A stretch of 12,324 bases of DNA. Origin: an uncultured Pirellulales bacterium (lineage in GTDB: Bacteria; Planctomycetota; Planctomycetia; Pirellulales; Lacipirellulaceae). The notes under the pieces were generated by a model. That model ran no database searches. It had not been told where the DNA came from and worked only from the letters and a program-made list of their open reading frames with translations. The stretch lies in contig CAMYJY010000155.1 in the NCBI GenBank assembly GCA_947258835.1, forward strand, positions 1-12,324, given 5' to 3'. Of this stretch, positions 1-5,849 are shown one piece after another. Positions within the stretch are counted from its first letter, which is position 1. Every line of letters starts with the position of its first letter. The translations under genes were made by a program, and so were the position numbers.

Positions 1-42
1 GAACGCGGGAATGACGCCAGAGAACACGGGAATAACGCCTGA
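1..42. repeat. Two-copy 21-bp tandem repeat upstream of trpC
   Basis: Positions 1-21 and 22-42 are the same 21-bp unit with three mismatches. The unit is a multiple of three. In the frame starting at base 1 it reads ERGNDAR then EHGNNA, followed by a TGA at 40-42, so it could be the repetitive C-terminus of an upstream plus-strand gene ending 21 bp before trpC. The second frame is also open and would overlap the trpC start. Too little sequence is present to decide between coding and intergenic repeat. Confidence 0.5.
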
Positions 43-63
43 GAGACGCATCGGAAGACCTCC

Positions 64-858
64 ATGCCCGAGACCATCCTGGAAAAAATAGTTGCCGTCA
101 AGCGGCAAGAAATTGCCCACAATCGCCTCCACTGCCCCGAGACGCAGCTCAGCGGGTTGCTGGCCACCGCCCCCCCGGTACGCGATTTTTATGGCCCGCT
201 CGCAGAACAGGGCCGGCTCAGCTTGATTGCGGAAGTCAAAAAAGCCAGCCCCTCAGCGGGCATCATCCGGACCGATTTTGATCCCGTGGAGATTGCCAAA
301 ATCTACGCGGCCCACGGTGCGTCGTGCCTGAGCGTGTTGACCGACCAACAATTTTTCCAAGGCAGTTTGGAATATCTGCGCCAAGTGCGCGAGGCGGTCA
401 GCCTCCCGGTCCTCCGCAAAGATTTTATCATCGACCGCTACCAACTCCTCGAGGCACGGGCCGCCGGTGCGGATGCCGTACTGTTGATCGCCGAATGCCT
501 CGACGACAGCCAACTCCGCACGCTGCACGAAGAGACCATCGCCTTGGGCATGAGGCCGCTGGTGGAACTGTATGACCCGGCCAATCTGAAGCGTGTGCTG
601 GCCGCGGGCGCGACGCTAATTGGTATCAACAACCGCAATCTCCACACCTTTACGGTGGACCTGGAACATACCTTGCGGATGCGGGAACAGGTTCCCCCCA
701 CGTGCGTCTTGGTGAGCGAAAGCGGCATCCGCACGCACGCCGATGTCCAGCGGCTGGCGGAGGCGGGTGTGGACGCCATGCTCGTCGGCGAGTCGCTGAT
801 GCGCCAAGCAGACATTGGCACGGCCGTCCGTGCTTTGCTCGTCGGCCGTGGGGAGTAG
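64..858 (+). CDS. trpC: Indole-3-glycerol phosphate synthase
   Basis: This enzyme closes the indole ring in tryptophan synthesis, converting the carboxyphenylamino-deoxyribulose phosphate intermediate to indole-3-glycerol phosphate in the cytoplasm. The 264-aa product is a normal single-domain TIM barrel for the family. Visible landmarks are EVKKASPS (57-64, containing the catalytic Glu/Lys pair), LRKDF (117-121, second active-site Lys), VELYDP (167-172), GINNRNL (187-193), SESGI (218-222) and the phosphate-binding GVDAMLVGESL (235-245). All expected active-site positions are occupied. The ATG at 64 fits the family N-terminus (MPETILEKIVAVKR); the upstream Shine-Dalgarno match is weak. No other trp genes are in view, so it is either a lone trp gene or the last of an operon entering from the left. 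It is not fused to trpF. Confidence 0.97.
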   Translation: MPETILEKIVAVKRQEIAHNRLHCPETQLSGLLATAPPVRDFYGPLAEQGRLSLIAEVKKASPSAGIIRTDFDPVEIAKIYAAHGASCLSVLTDQQFFQGSLEYLRQVREAVSLPVLRKDFIIDRYQLLEARAAGADAVLLIAECLDDSQLRTLHEETIALGMRPLVELYDPANLKRVLAAGATLIGINNRNLHTFTVDLEHTLRMREQVPPTCVLVSESGIRTHADVQRLAEAGVDAMLVGESLMRQADIGTAVRALLVGRGE

Positions 859-888
859 AGGAGCGGGCCTCGAAACGTTACGCTGCCA

Positions 889-904
889 GCCCGCGTTGGC
901 GGGC
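889..904. terminator. Hairpin between convergent genes (possible bidirectional terminator)
   Basis: GCCCGC, loop GTTG, GCGGGC forms a perfect 6-bp stem 31 bp after the trpC stop, in the 93-bp gap where trpC and the PEP-CTERM gene converge. A smaller hairpin (GCGGC-GTA-GCCGC, 921-933) follows. Neither is followed by a T tract on either strand, so Rho-independent termination is only suggested. The bases around 861-904 faintly resemble the dispersed repeat at 5760-5849. Confidence 0.3.
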
Positions 905-951
905 CAGAACTGAGCCCAGCGCGGCGTAGCCGCAATCAAAGGTACCTCCGC

Positions 952-1803
952 TCAGGCTCGACAGGGATACCTGTTTTTTCTTTGGGGTAAACCGATCAGT
1001 CCCATGACCACCAGCAGTCCCAGGGTTGTCGGCTCGGGAATCCGCAGCTGCGTAAAGACTTGCTGAAATAGGCGGAGCTGGGCTTCGTCCTGCAGCGCAT
1101 TATCTCCCAATTCGAGGCTGATCGACTTCCAGACACGCAACCTCGGATATCCCTGTATATCCAAGGCAGCGGGAAAAAACACGCCGTCGGACGTTTTTGC
1201 GTTGATGAATACCCCGTCTACAGTTTTCATCGAGATGGACAACGGGGGCACGTCCACGCCGACAACGTTTTCGACAATTTGTGCCTTGCCCGTGCCTTCC
1301 GCGTAGGGGTTCCCGTCCAACCACACGCCGCTCAGGACATGATCAGGCTCCAGAGTTCTCACCGTGAAGGCCAGCTCCGCCTGAAGTTCTGGCGCCTCTG
1401 CAATGCCTCCCGCCACAAATTCGCCGCCAAACCGCAAACCAAAGCCGTCCAATATGTCGTCGAAAATACCAACCACACGAATATCCTCCGGCTGCAGATC
1501 ACCAGCGATCAGTCGGTAGTCAAAATTACTAAACTCCTGATCACCGGCAACAATCGTGTCTCCCTCCAGAAGCGCCGCTAGGGGAACGCTTTCCCCGAGG
1601 CCAAACGTGACATTGGTCCCGTGTGCCGTGCCAGGAAAACAACATTGAAAACAACACCCCAAACACGCCAGGAGGTAGACCCAGTGATTGCGTGTCACCA
1701 CACCGTTGCGGGCTGCCATGCTTCCCGGTCGCCGGATACCTCCCGCATCATTCTGAAGTCGGCTCTGCTTAGCCATCGCCGCTGGCTGCATGCGCTGGTA
1801 CAT
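952..1803 (-). CDS. PEP-CTERM sorting domain-containing exported protein
   Basis: The product is predicted to be secreted, processed at its C-terminus by an exosortase, and retained at or released from the envelope. From the ATG at 1803 it is 283 aa. Residues 41-60 are a Cys-rich hydrophobic segment (WVYLLACLGCCFQCC) after a long basic N-region, with likely cleavage near AHG (60-62). A beta-rich body follows (FSNFDYRLI, YGLRF-like FGLRFGG, blocks resembling other planctomycete PEP-CTERM proteins). The C-terminus has the tripartite signal: PEP (256-258), a hydrophobic stretch (LGLLVVMGLIGL, 261-272) and a basic RKNR tail. I chose ATG 1803 because AAGGGGGAATTT precedes it; an in-frame start at 1839 lacks such a site. 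It is last in a minus-strand group, 62 bp after a receiver-like gene. The function of the body is unknown. No exosortase gene is in the window. Confidence 0.85.
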   Translation of the reverse strand: MYQRMQPAAMAKQSRLQNDAGGIRRPGSMAARNGVVTRNHWVYLLACLGCCFQCCFPGTAHGTNVTFGLGESVPLAALLEGDTIVAGDQEFSNFDYRLIAGDLQPEDIRVVGIFDDILDGFGLRFGGEFVAGGIAEAPELQAELAFTVRTLEPDHVLSGVWLDGNPYAEGTGKAQIVENVVGVDVPPLSISMKTVDGVFINAKTSDGVFFPAALDIQGYPRLRVWKSISLELGDNALQDEAQLRLFQQVFTQLRIPEPTTLGLLVVMGLIGLPQRKNRYPCRA

Positions 1804-1865
1804 AAATTCCCCCTTCCGATAGTCCGTTCTGTCGGCCAAGAGCCGCTGGCAGCTGACAATCGGCG

Positions 1866-2399
1866 CTACGTACTTCCTAACTGCGTGATGGCCTGACGCG
1901 CCACGGCTTGTCTGGCGTCACAAAAGACCAATTCCCATCCCTCCTGCCCCGTCACCTCGGGCAGATAGCTCCAGGCACCTAATTGGCGGGCCCACAGCTC
2001 ATCGGCAACATTGGCTTCAGCCACCGAGACCACTACCAGCGACTGCCCCCAGGCTTGCACGCGTTCCGCAGCCGCGCGGAATGTCGCGGACAAATGGGTG
2101 TTGGCCTGCGGCAGATCGACCACCGTCAGTGGTACTTTCAGTTGGCACGCGCTTCGCAGAAATTCGGCGGCATCCGCCGCGGCAATCGCGTCCCACCCTT
2201 GGGCACCGGCGGCAGTGCGGAGTACCCGGGCACGGCGCCTCGACCAAGAAAAGGCGAGGCAACGCAGCAAGCCTGGCGGCGCGAGGGCAGACTGTCTGGC
2301 TCGGCCAACAAGACGCTCGACCGGAGTAGACCACTGCTGCTGAGGTTGTAATGTGCTGGGCCGCGCATCGGCCGCTGAGTTGGAAGCGCTGGGTGCCAA
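1866..2399 (-). CDS. Atypical response-regulator receiver-like protein
   Basis: This 177-aa protein looks like a degenerate receiver domain with no output domain. Roughly residues 45-170 follow the receiver pattern: an N-terminal strand, then LTVVDLP (91-97) with Asp95 where the phospho-acceptor would lie, LVVVSVAEAN (121-130) with Ser125 at the switch Ser/Thr position, and GAWSYLPEV (141-149), which resembles the family's GAxDYLPKP. The acidic pair after strand 1 is missing (WSRRR at 52-56) and the conserved Lys is replaced by Glu148, so normal phosphorylation is doubtful. Residues 1-40 look disordered (Ser, Ala, Gln rich). The start is TTG at 2399; the frame is open further upstream but holds no better start, so the exact N-terminus is uncertain. 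It lies 35 bp after the 59-aa gene and 62 bp before the PEP-CTERM gene, probably cotranscribed. The receiver call is by pattern only. Confidence 0.6.
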   Translation of the reverse strand: MAPSASNSAADARPSTLQPQQQWSTPVERLVGRARQSALAPPGLLRCLAFSWSRRRARVLRTAAGAQGWDAIAAADAAEFLRSACQLKVPLTVVDLPQANTHLSATFRAAAERVQAWGQSLVVVSVAEANVADELWARQLGAWSYLPEVTGQEGWELVFCDARQAVARQAITQLGST

Positions 2400-2434
2400 A
2401 ATAATTGCCTGCGAGGAATCGATCGGTCGTTGGT

Positions 2435-2614
2435 TTACCAGGCCATCTTCCGCTTGCGGCGACGGTGGATACCGTTCACCGACTGCGGAGATTTCCCTCG
2501 ACGTCGGGCGTATGTTGGACGCGCCTGCTTGGCTGATTTGCAGTCTGCCGAGCGGCGGAAACTGTCCGATCCATAATCTGCTTCCAAGGCTTCGTAAGTT
2601 TGAGAGTTACTCAT
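2435..2614 (-). CDS. Small basic conserved-looking protein (59 aa)
   Basis: This is a short gene with a strong start: GGGGGAAAGCAA precedes the ATG at 2614. The frame extends upstream to a GTG at 2827, but that part reads like non-coding sequence and the ribosome site supports 2614. Residues 1-20 are acidic and polar (EALEADYGSD). Residues 26-59 are strongly basic, ending in RRRGKSPQSVNGIHRRRKRKMAW split here as RRRGKSPQSVNG and IHRRRKRKMAW. From memory, short planctomycete hypothetical proteins with an NGxHRRRxK-type tail exist; I could not verify this. The tail suggests nucleic-acid or acidic-partner binding, an inference only. It is first in the group small protein, receiver-like protein, PEP-CTERM protein. 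Confidence 0.6.
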   Translation of the reverse strand: MSNSQTYEALEADYGSDSFRRSADCKSAKQARPTYARRRGKSPQSVNGIHRRRKRKMAW

Positions 2615-2838
2615 TTGCTTTCCCCCAACAAAGTGAATTAGCGGCTTGCCAACACCAACAAACGCCGGCAAACCAGAAGTTACCGCAAGGGATCTGGAGT
2701 GACGGTTCCAGCCAACAACCAATCCCAAGCTCTGCGAGAAATTACGACCAGTGTTCGCGGAGCCTCCGCTGATGGGAGAGACCACGCAATCAGCAGACCA
2801 CTCCCGCGGATAATTTCTGAAGAGCACTCAACTGGGGA

Positions 2839-2854
2839 AGCTATTGGTGTGCCA
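2839..2854 (-). promoter_or_regulatory. Candidate sigma-54 (-24/-12) promoter
   Basis: On the minus strand this reads TGGCACACCAATAGCT. The invariant GG at -24 and GC at -12 are present with exactly 10 bases between them, and the TGGCAC half is perfect. Against the consensus (TGGCACG, four bases, TTGC) only the base after TGGCAC and one T of TTGC differ. Transcription would start near 2828, giving a leader of about 214 nt before the 59-aa gene at 2614. It lies in the gap downstream of a sigma-54 activator gene and upstream of the group that gene may control. Confidence 0.5.
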
Positions 2855-2915
2855 AACAGAAAGCATGCAGACGGTACGACGATAAGTCCAAGCGAGAGAA
2901 TGACTTACCATGACA

Positions 2916-2935
2916 GCCGCCGAGCGGGAGGCGGC
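2916..2935. repeat. GC-rich inverted repeat upstream of the sigma-54 site
   Basis: GCCGCC and GGCGGC are separated by eight bases. The dyad sits about 88-107 bp upstream of the predicted transcription start, within the usual range for an activator site, but it could equally be a hairpin at the end of the activator transcript. There is no T tract. Another GC hairpin (GGGGG, five bases, CCCCC) is at 2972-2986. Confidence 0.25.
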
Positions 2936-3024
2936 ACCGAGAGATTCACCAAACTAGTGCGTGTTTTTAGCGGGGGACTGGCCCCCCAACCGTCCTGCAA
3001 GTAACCAACAGCCCGTTTCACTCT

Positions 3025-3044
3025 TTTGGTGCGCTGTCACCAAA
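3025..3044. promoter_or_regulatory. Perfect 7-bp dyad, candidate activator-binding site
   Basis: TTTGGTG, six bases (CGCTGT), CACCAAA forms a perfect inverted repeat 9 bp after the stop of the sigma-54 activator gene and roughly 200 bp upstream of the predicted sigma-54 start. It could be an upstream activating sequence bound by the Fis-type helix-turn-helix of that protein. A single CACCAAA half-site recurs at 2947-2953. It could also form an RNA hairpin, but no T tract follows on the minus strand. Confidence 0.35.
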
Positions 3045-3053
3045 TTGCACGAG

Positions 3054-4019
3054 CTATTCCTGGCCACTTTGTGACAGCAGCCTGGTGAGGGTATTGGGAT
3101 GCACACCCAGCAACTCGGCGGCACGCCCCTTGTGGCCACCGGTGGTCTGCAAGGCCTGATTCACGGCTGCCGAACGCAGCCGGCCCAGATTGGTGAACGG
3201 CAAACTCACCTGCGAGGAGTGCTGCCTGCCTCTGCCTGGTAGGGTTGGTTCGCACTGCAAGACATAGCTTTGCTCGATCACGAGGCTCAACTGACGGATA
3301 TTCCCCGGCCAGTTGTACTCGCAAAACTGCCTGAGCATTTGCTGGTCAGGCTGCCAACAGGGCTGCTGGTAGCTGGCGGCATATTTCTGAGAAAAATACG
3401 CGATGAACTTGGGGATGTCCTCTACCCGCTCGCGGAGCGGGGGCATCCGCAATTCGACCATGTTGAGTCGATAGTAGAGATCTTCTCGAAACCGGCCTTG
3501 CTCCACATCGCGCAGCAGGTTGCGATTGGTAGCTACCACGACTTGCACGTCCACGTGCACGGGATGCGAGGCACCTACTGGAGTCACTTCGCCCTCTTGC
3601 AGCACACGCAGCAGCTTGGGCTGGAGTTCCAGCGGCATGTCGCCCACTTCATCCAAGAACACAATGCCCTGATGACCGGCCCGAAAGACCCCGAGGCTTT
3701 CACCAGCAGCACCGGTAAAAGCACCCCTCTTGTGGCCAAATAATTGGCTTTCGGCCAGCGTGGCGGTCAGCGCTGCACAATTGACCGGAACGAACGGCCG
3801 TGCGCGGCGTGGCCCCAAGCGATGGAGTAAGCGGGCCCAGACTTCTTTGCCGGTTCCGGTCTCGCCGGACAGCAGTACGGTACACTCCACTTCCGCGGCC
3901 CGCTCAGCATGCCGGGCAATGCGGTGCGCTGCGGAGCCTTGGCCAATTACCAAACTGGCCGGGTCGTCTGGTGGCAGGCTGGCCACAGAATCCAAGGACA
4001 ATAAATCGTTTGTTGCCAT
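3054..4019 (-). CDS. Sigma-54-dependent transcriptional activator without receiver domain (Fis-type HTH)
   Basis: This enhancer-binding protein uses ATP hydrolysis to open promoters held by sigma-54 RNA polymerase. From the ATG at 4019 it is 321 aa. After only about 25 N-terminal residues it enters the AAA+ domain: Walker A GETGTGKE (52-59), the sigma-54 contact loop GAFTGA (99-104), Walker B GIVFLDEVGD (118-127), the arginine-finger region REDLYYRLN (178-186) and sensor II WPGNIRQL (237-244). A Fis-type helix-turn-helix ends the protein (about 283-318, HKGRAAELLGVHPNTLTRLL). All ATPase motifs are intact, so it should be active. It has no receiver, GAF or PAS domain, so control must come from a partner or be constitutive. 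ATG 4019 follows AAGGGA; an in-frame TTG at 4040 behind AAGGAG is the alternative start. The receiver-like gene two genes downstream is a candidate partner. Confidence 0.9.
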   Translation of the reverse strand: MATNDLLSLDSVASLPPDDPASLVIGQGSAAHRIARHAERAAEVECTVLLSGETGTGKEVWARLLHRLGPRRARPFVPVNCAALTATLAESQLFGHKRGAFTGAAGESLGVFRAGHQGIVFLDEVGDMPLELQPKLLRVLQEGEVTPVGASHPVHVDVQVVVATNRNLLRDVEQGRFREDLYYRLNMVELRMPPLRERVEDIPKFIAYFSQKYAASYQQPCWQPDQQMLRQFCEYNWPGNIRQLSLVIEQSYVLQCEPTLPGRGRQHSSQVSLPFTNLGRLRSAAVNQALQTTGGHKGRAAELLGVHPNTLTRLLSQSGQE

Positions 4020-4247
4020 CTTTTCCAATCCCTTGGGCAAGCAAAATTCAGCTCCTTGCTAAAAAGCTTGCCTCCTTGCCAGACTCAATTGCTGTTCCAC
4101 GGCAACTTGGGCCTGGTTTCACAAATTCACGAGCGTTCCTGCCTTTGTACTGTAAAAAAAATCTTTCAGCCCCGCATCTGAGAAAACCCTTCAGCTCGCC
4201 AGGGGACCACCAGCCACGGCGCATGTCCGCAGCATGACACGCCCCTC

Positions 4248-4275
4248 ATTCTAATAAGATTTTCCATTCGCGCAA
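4248..4275 (-). promoter_or_regulatory. Possible sigma-70-type promoter of the sigma-54 activator gene
   Basis: On the minus strand TTGCGC and TAGAAT are separated by 16 bases in an AT-rich patch. The -10 matches TATAAT at five of six positions; the -35 matches TTGACA at three. It would give a leader of about 220 nt before the ATG at 4019. Planctomycete promoter consensus is not well known to me, so this is tentative. Confidence 0.3.
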
Positions 4276-4525
4276 AGAATCTTCTTTGATGTAAATTTGG
4301 GGGTAATGGGGTCTTTGCACGGTTTTTCCGGTAATATGTGAATTTTGGATTAAGCAGTGCCCTCCCCTAGGGCGGAAAAAGCGGAAATGCAGCACAGCCC
4401 GCCACCAGCTTGGACAGGGGGGTGCGCAAAAATCGCCATGCCGCGCATGCTCTTTTGCCAGCGCATCCCGAACTGGTTGGCACAGTTGACTTTAGAGCAA
4501 ATTTCGGAAATTTTTCGGTGAGAGT

Positions 4526-4554
4526 CGCCCAGGTTGGCACAGCCTACCTGGGCG
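4526..4554. repeat. Strong inverted repeat downstream of lpxI
   Basis: CGCCCAGGT and ACCTGGGCG form a perfect 9-bp stem around an 11-base loop. It abuts and slightly overlaps the partial dispersed-repeat copy at 4551-4588. There is no adjacent T tract on the minus strand, so the role is unclear. Confidence 0.5.
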
Positions 4555-4588
4555 GCCCCCGATCAAGCCGGGGGCAGGCTCTGCCGCC
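4551..4588 (+). repeat. Partial copy (3' half) of the dispersed repeat
   Basis: This 38-bp stretch matches the second half of the repeat at 5811-5849 nearly base for base, including the shared core TCAAGCCGGGGGCAGG and the GGCGG/CCGCC ends. It can fold with an inner CCCCCG/CGGGGG stem. Like the 5760-5849 copy, it lies downstream of a minus-strand lipid A gene (here lpxI, 176 bp past the stop). Confidence 0.6.
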
Positions 4589-4668
4589 AGAGGTTATCTG
4601 GCTGCACGTCCCACTTTTTCGGCCACTGGATACCGCCAGATGGGGTTTGGGGATCGACCTTAAGGCGA

Positions 4669-4694
4669 GCGGCAGGTAAGTTTTTACCTGCCGC
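4669..4694 (-). terminator. Perfect 11-bp stem hairpin after lpxI
   Basis: GCGGCAGGTAA, loop GTTT, TTACCTGCCGC is a perfect 11-bp stem with a 4-base loop, 70 bp past the lpxI stop. It is the strongest hairpin in the window. No T tract follows on the minus strand, so it may be a transcript-end or RNA-stabilising structure rather than a classic intrinsic terminator. Confidence 0.45.
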
Positions 4695-4724
4695 GTGATC
4701 GAAAATCCCGGCGAAGCGACTCCA

Positions 4725-4759
4725 TTGGGCTGTTGATGGGTAAGTTCTCATCTGCCCAA
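4725..4759 (-). terminator. Hairpin directly after the lpxI stop
   Basis: On the minus strand TTGGGC and GCCCAA enclose an inner GATG/CATC pairing, starting only four bases past the lpxI stop codon. This would put a stem-loop at the mRNA 3' end, just before the stronger hairpin at 4669-4694. Confidence 0.35.
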
Positions 4760-4763
4760 CGCT

Positions 4764-5696
4764 CTAGGCGGCCCACTGGGAGACAGCGGCCGTTTCTACG
4801 GCCACGACGGCCAGCTGCCAGCGGTCGGCAGCGCGGCAAAAATCAGCCCGGTTGAGCAAGATTGTCTTGCCTGCTTCCAGGGCCAAAATTTTTCCACCGG
4901 CCCGGGCGATTGTCTCCAAGGTTTTCAGGCCCACGGTGGGCACGTCAAACCGCATGTCTTGCTGGGGTTTGGCAACCTTCACCACCGTAAAGCCGCCCGC
5001 TTGGCACAGCTCACCGCCCCGATGGATACACTGGTCCGTGCCTTCAATGGCCTCGACGGAGAGCACGGTTTGATCCTTCACGCAGACCGACTGGCCGACA
5101 TCCAATCCCCCCAGGGACTTGGCCATCTGCCAGCCAAACTGCACATCGCGCTGCTGCCGACTTGTCAGGCGCTGCCCGGCAATTTGGCCGGCCTGGACCA
5201 ACAATTCGGGGGCAAAATCGGTTGCCGGTTCGAGGGTAATGCCGCGGGCCGCGAAGGCCTCCACCACGCGGAGCAAGAGCGTATCGTCTTTACGGTCGGC
5301 CGAGCCTAACAGCAGCTGGGGGTAGAAGGCGCGAATGGCCGTCCAATCGGGACGATGCTTGATCCACCAACCCGGCTGATAGAGGAGCACTTTATGCACC
5401 TTACCGGCCATGGTGGCGCGGGTGACGCCCCAGCGACGAAAATAGCGTATGGCCCGGCCGATACCGCCGATGCCAATCCAGCCGAATTCATCGCAGATCT
5501 CCTCCAGCGCGACATCGGCGTGATCCAAAATCCCCACGCCGGCCACACGGTAGCCCTGGCTTTTTAGGGCCCGGGCCACGGCCAGCGGATACTCTCCCCA
5601 GCCCGCCAAGATGCCAATCGGCCGGTCCTCCGCTGCCGCGGGGCGGGCCAACGCCTGATAACTCTGGGTGATGGCAGCAAACATGATAACGAACAC
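4764..5696 (-). CDS. lpxI: UDP-2,3-diacylglucosamine pyrophosphatase (LpxI family, DUF1009)
   Basis: LpxI hydrolyses UDP-2,3-diacylglucosamine to lipid X and UMP, the lipid A step done by LpxH in E. coli. The 310-aa product has the LpxI layout: GILAGWGEYPLAVARA (28-43) in the N-terminal domain, GWIGIGGIGRAIRYFRRWGV (72-91), AGKVHK (97-102), KDDTLL (136-141), and the C-terminal domain with VEAIEGTD (214-221). The Asp ending EGTD corresponds, by family knowledge, to the essential catalytic Asp. Length is somewhat above the usual about 270-290 aa, owing to about 25 extra N-terminal residues. The start is GTG 5696, with GGAAG just upstream; ATG at 5684, four codons in, is equally possible. It lies 153 bp downstream of lpxD, supporting a lipid A role. 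LpxI and LpxH are unrelated enzymes that usually replace one another. Confidence 0.92.
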   Translation of the reverse strand: MFVIMFAAITQSYQALARPAAAEDRPIGILAGWGEYPLAVARALKSQGYRVAGVGILDHADVALEEICDEFGWIGIGGIGRAIRYFRRWGVTRATMAGKVHKVLLYQPGWWIKHRPDWTAIRAFYPQLLLGSADRKDDTLLLRVVEAFAARGITLEPATDFAPELLVQAGQIAGQRLTSRQQRDVQFGWQMAKSLGGLDVGQSVCVKDQTVLSVEAIEGTDQCIHRGGELCQAGGFTVVKVAKPQQDMRFDVPTVGLKTLETIARAGGKILALEAGKTILLNRADFCRAADRWQLAVVAVETAAVSQWAA

Positions 5697-5759
5697 CGAC
5701 TTCCAAGGATTGTTGTCTTGTCGAACCTAGTAACTCGCGCCAACCCTGCCGCTACCTGA

Positions 5760-5849
5760 GCGACCAACGGGAGCGGGCCAACACCCTCCGAGCGGCAGCT
5801 CGCATTGGCCGGCGGCCCCCCGTTCAAGCCGGGGGCAGGCCCTGCCGCC
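5760..5849 (+). repeat. Dispersed ~90-bp repeat, copy A (between lpxD and lpxI)
   Basis: This copy shares a perfect 26-bp block (5760-5785) with the minus strand of 7038-7063. A conserved small hairpin CGAGC-GGCA-GCTCG follows (5789-5802), then a GC-rich second half (5811-5849) also found at 4551-4588. In the second half GGCGG...CCGCC encloses CCCCC...GGGGG pairing. It ends exactly at the lpxD stop codon, where GCCGCC-TTA-GGCGGC (5844-5858) is a perfect palindrome. It fills most of the 153-bp lpxD-lpxI gap. Confidence 0.75.

Larger units (their letters stand above)
4020..4763. other. 744-bp intergenic region, no convincing gene
   Basis: This lies between the lpxI stop and the sigma-54 activator start, both on the minus strand. 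The half near the activator (about 4130-4350) is AT-richer and fits a promoter and long leader. The half near lpxI (about 4520-4763) is GC-rich and packed with inverted repeats and a partial copy of the dispersed repeat. A possible 89-aa plus-strand frame (4410-4679) runs through these hairpins, has no recognisable motif and is judged spurious. A small RNA cannot be excluded. Confidence 0.6.

Noticed and set aside
2143..2158. Second sigma-54-like site, TGGCACGCGCTTCGCA on the plus strand
   Set aside because: It matches the consensus well but lies inside and antisense to the receiver-like gene, with no plus-strand gene downstream; likely chance.
2435..2827. 130-aa extended version of the small basic protein
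   Set aside because: The extra N-terminal 71 residues look non-coding and a strong ribosome site directly precedes the ATG at 2614.
2699..3004. 101-aa plus-strand open frame between the activator and the small gene
   Set aside because: GTG start, low-complexity polar composition, no motif, and it overlaps the candidate promoter and dyads.
4410..4679. 89-aa plus-strand open frame in the intergenic region
   Set aside because: It runs through several hairpins and a dispersed repeat half copy, has no ribosome site I can see and no recognisable motif.
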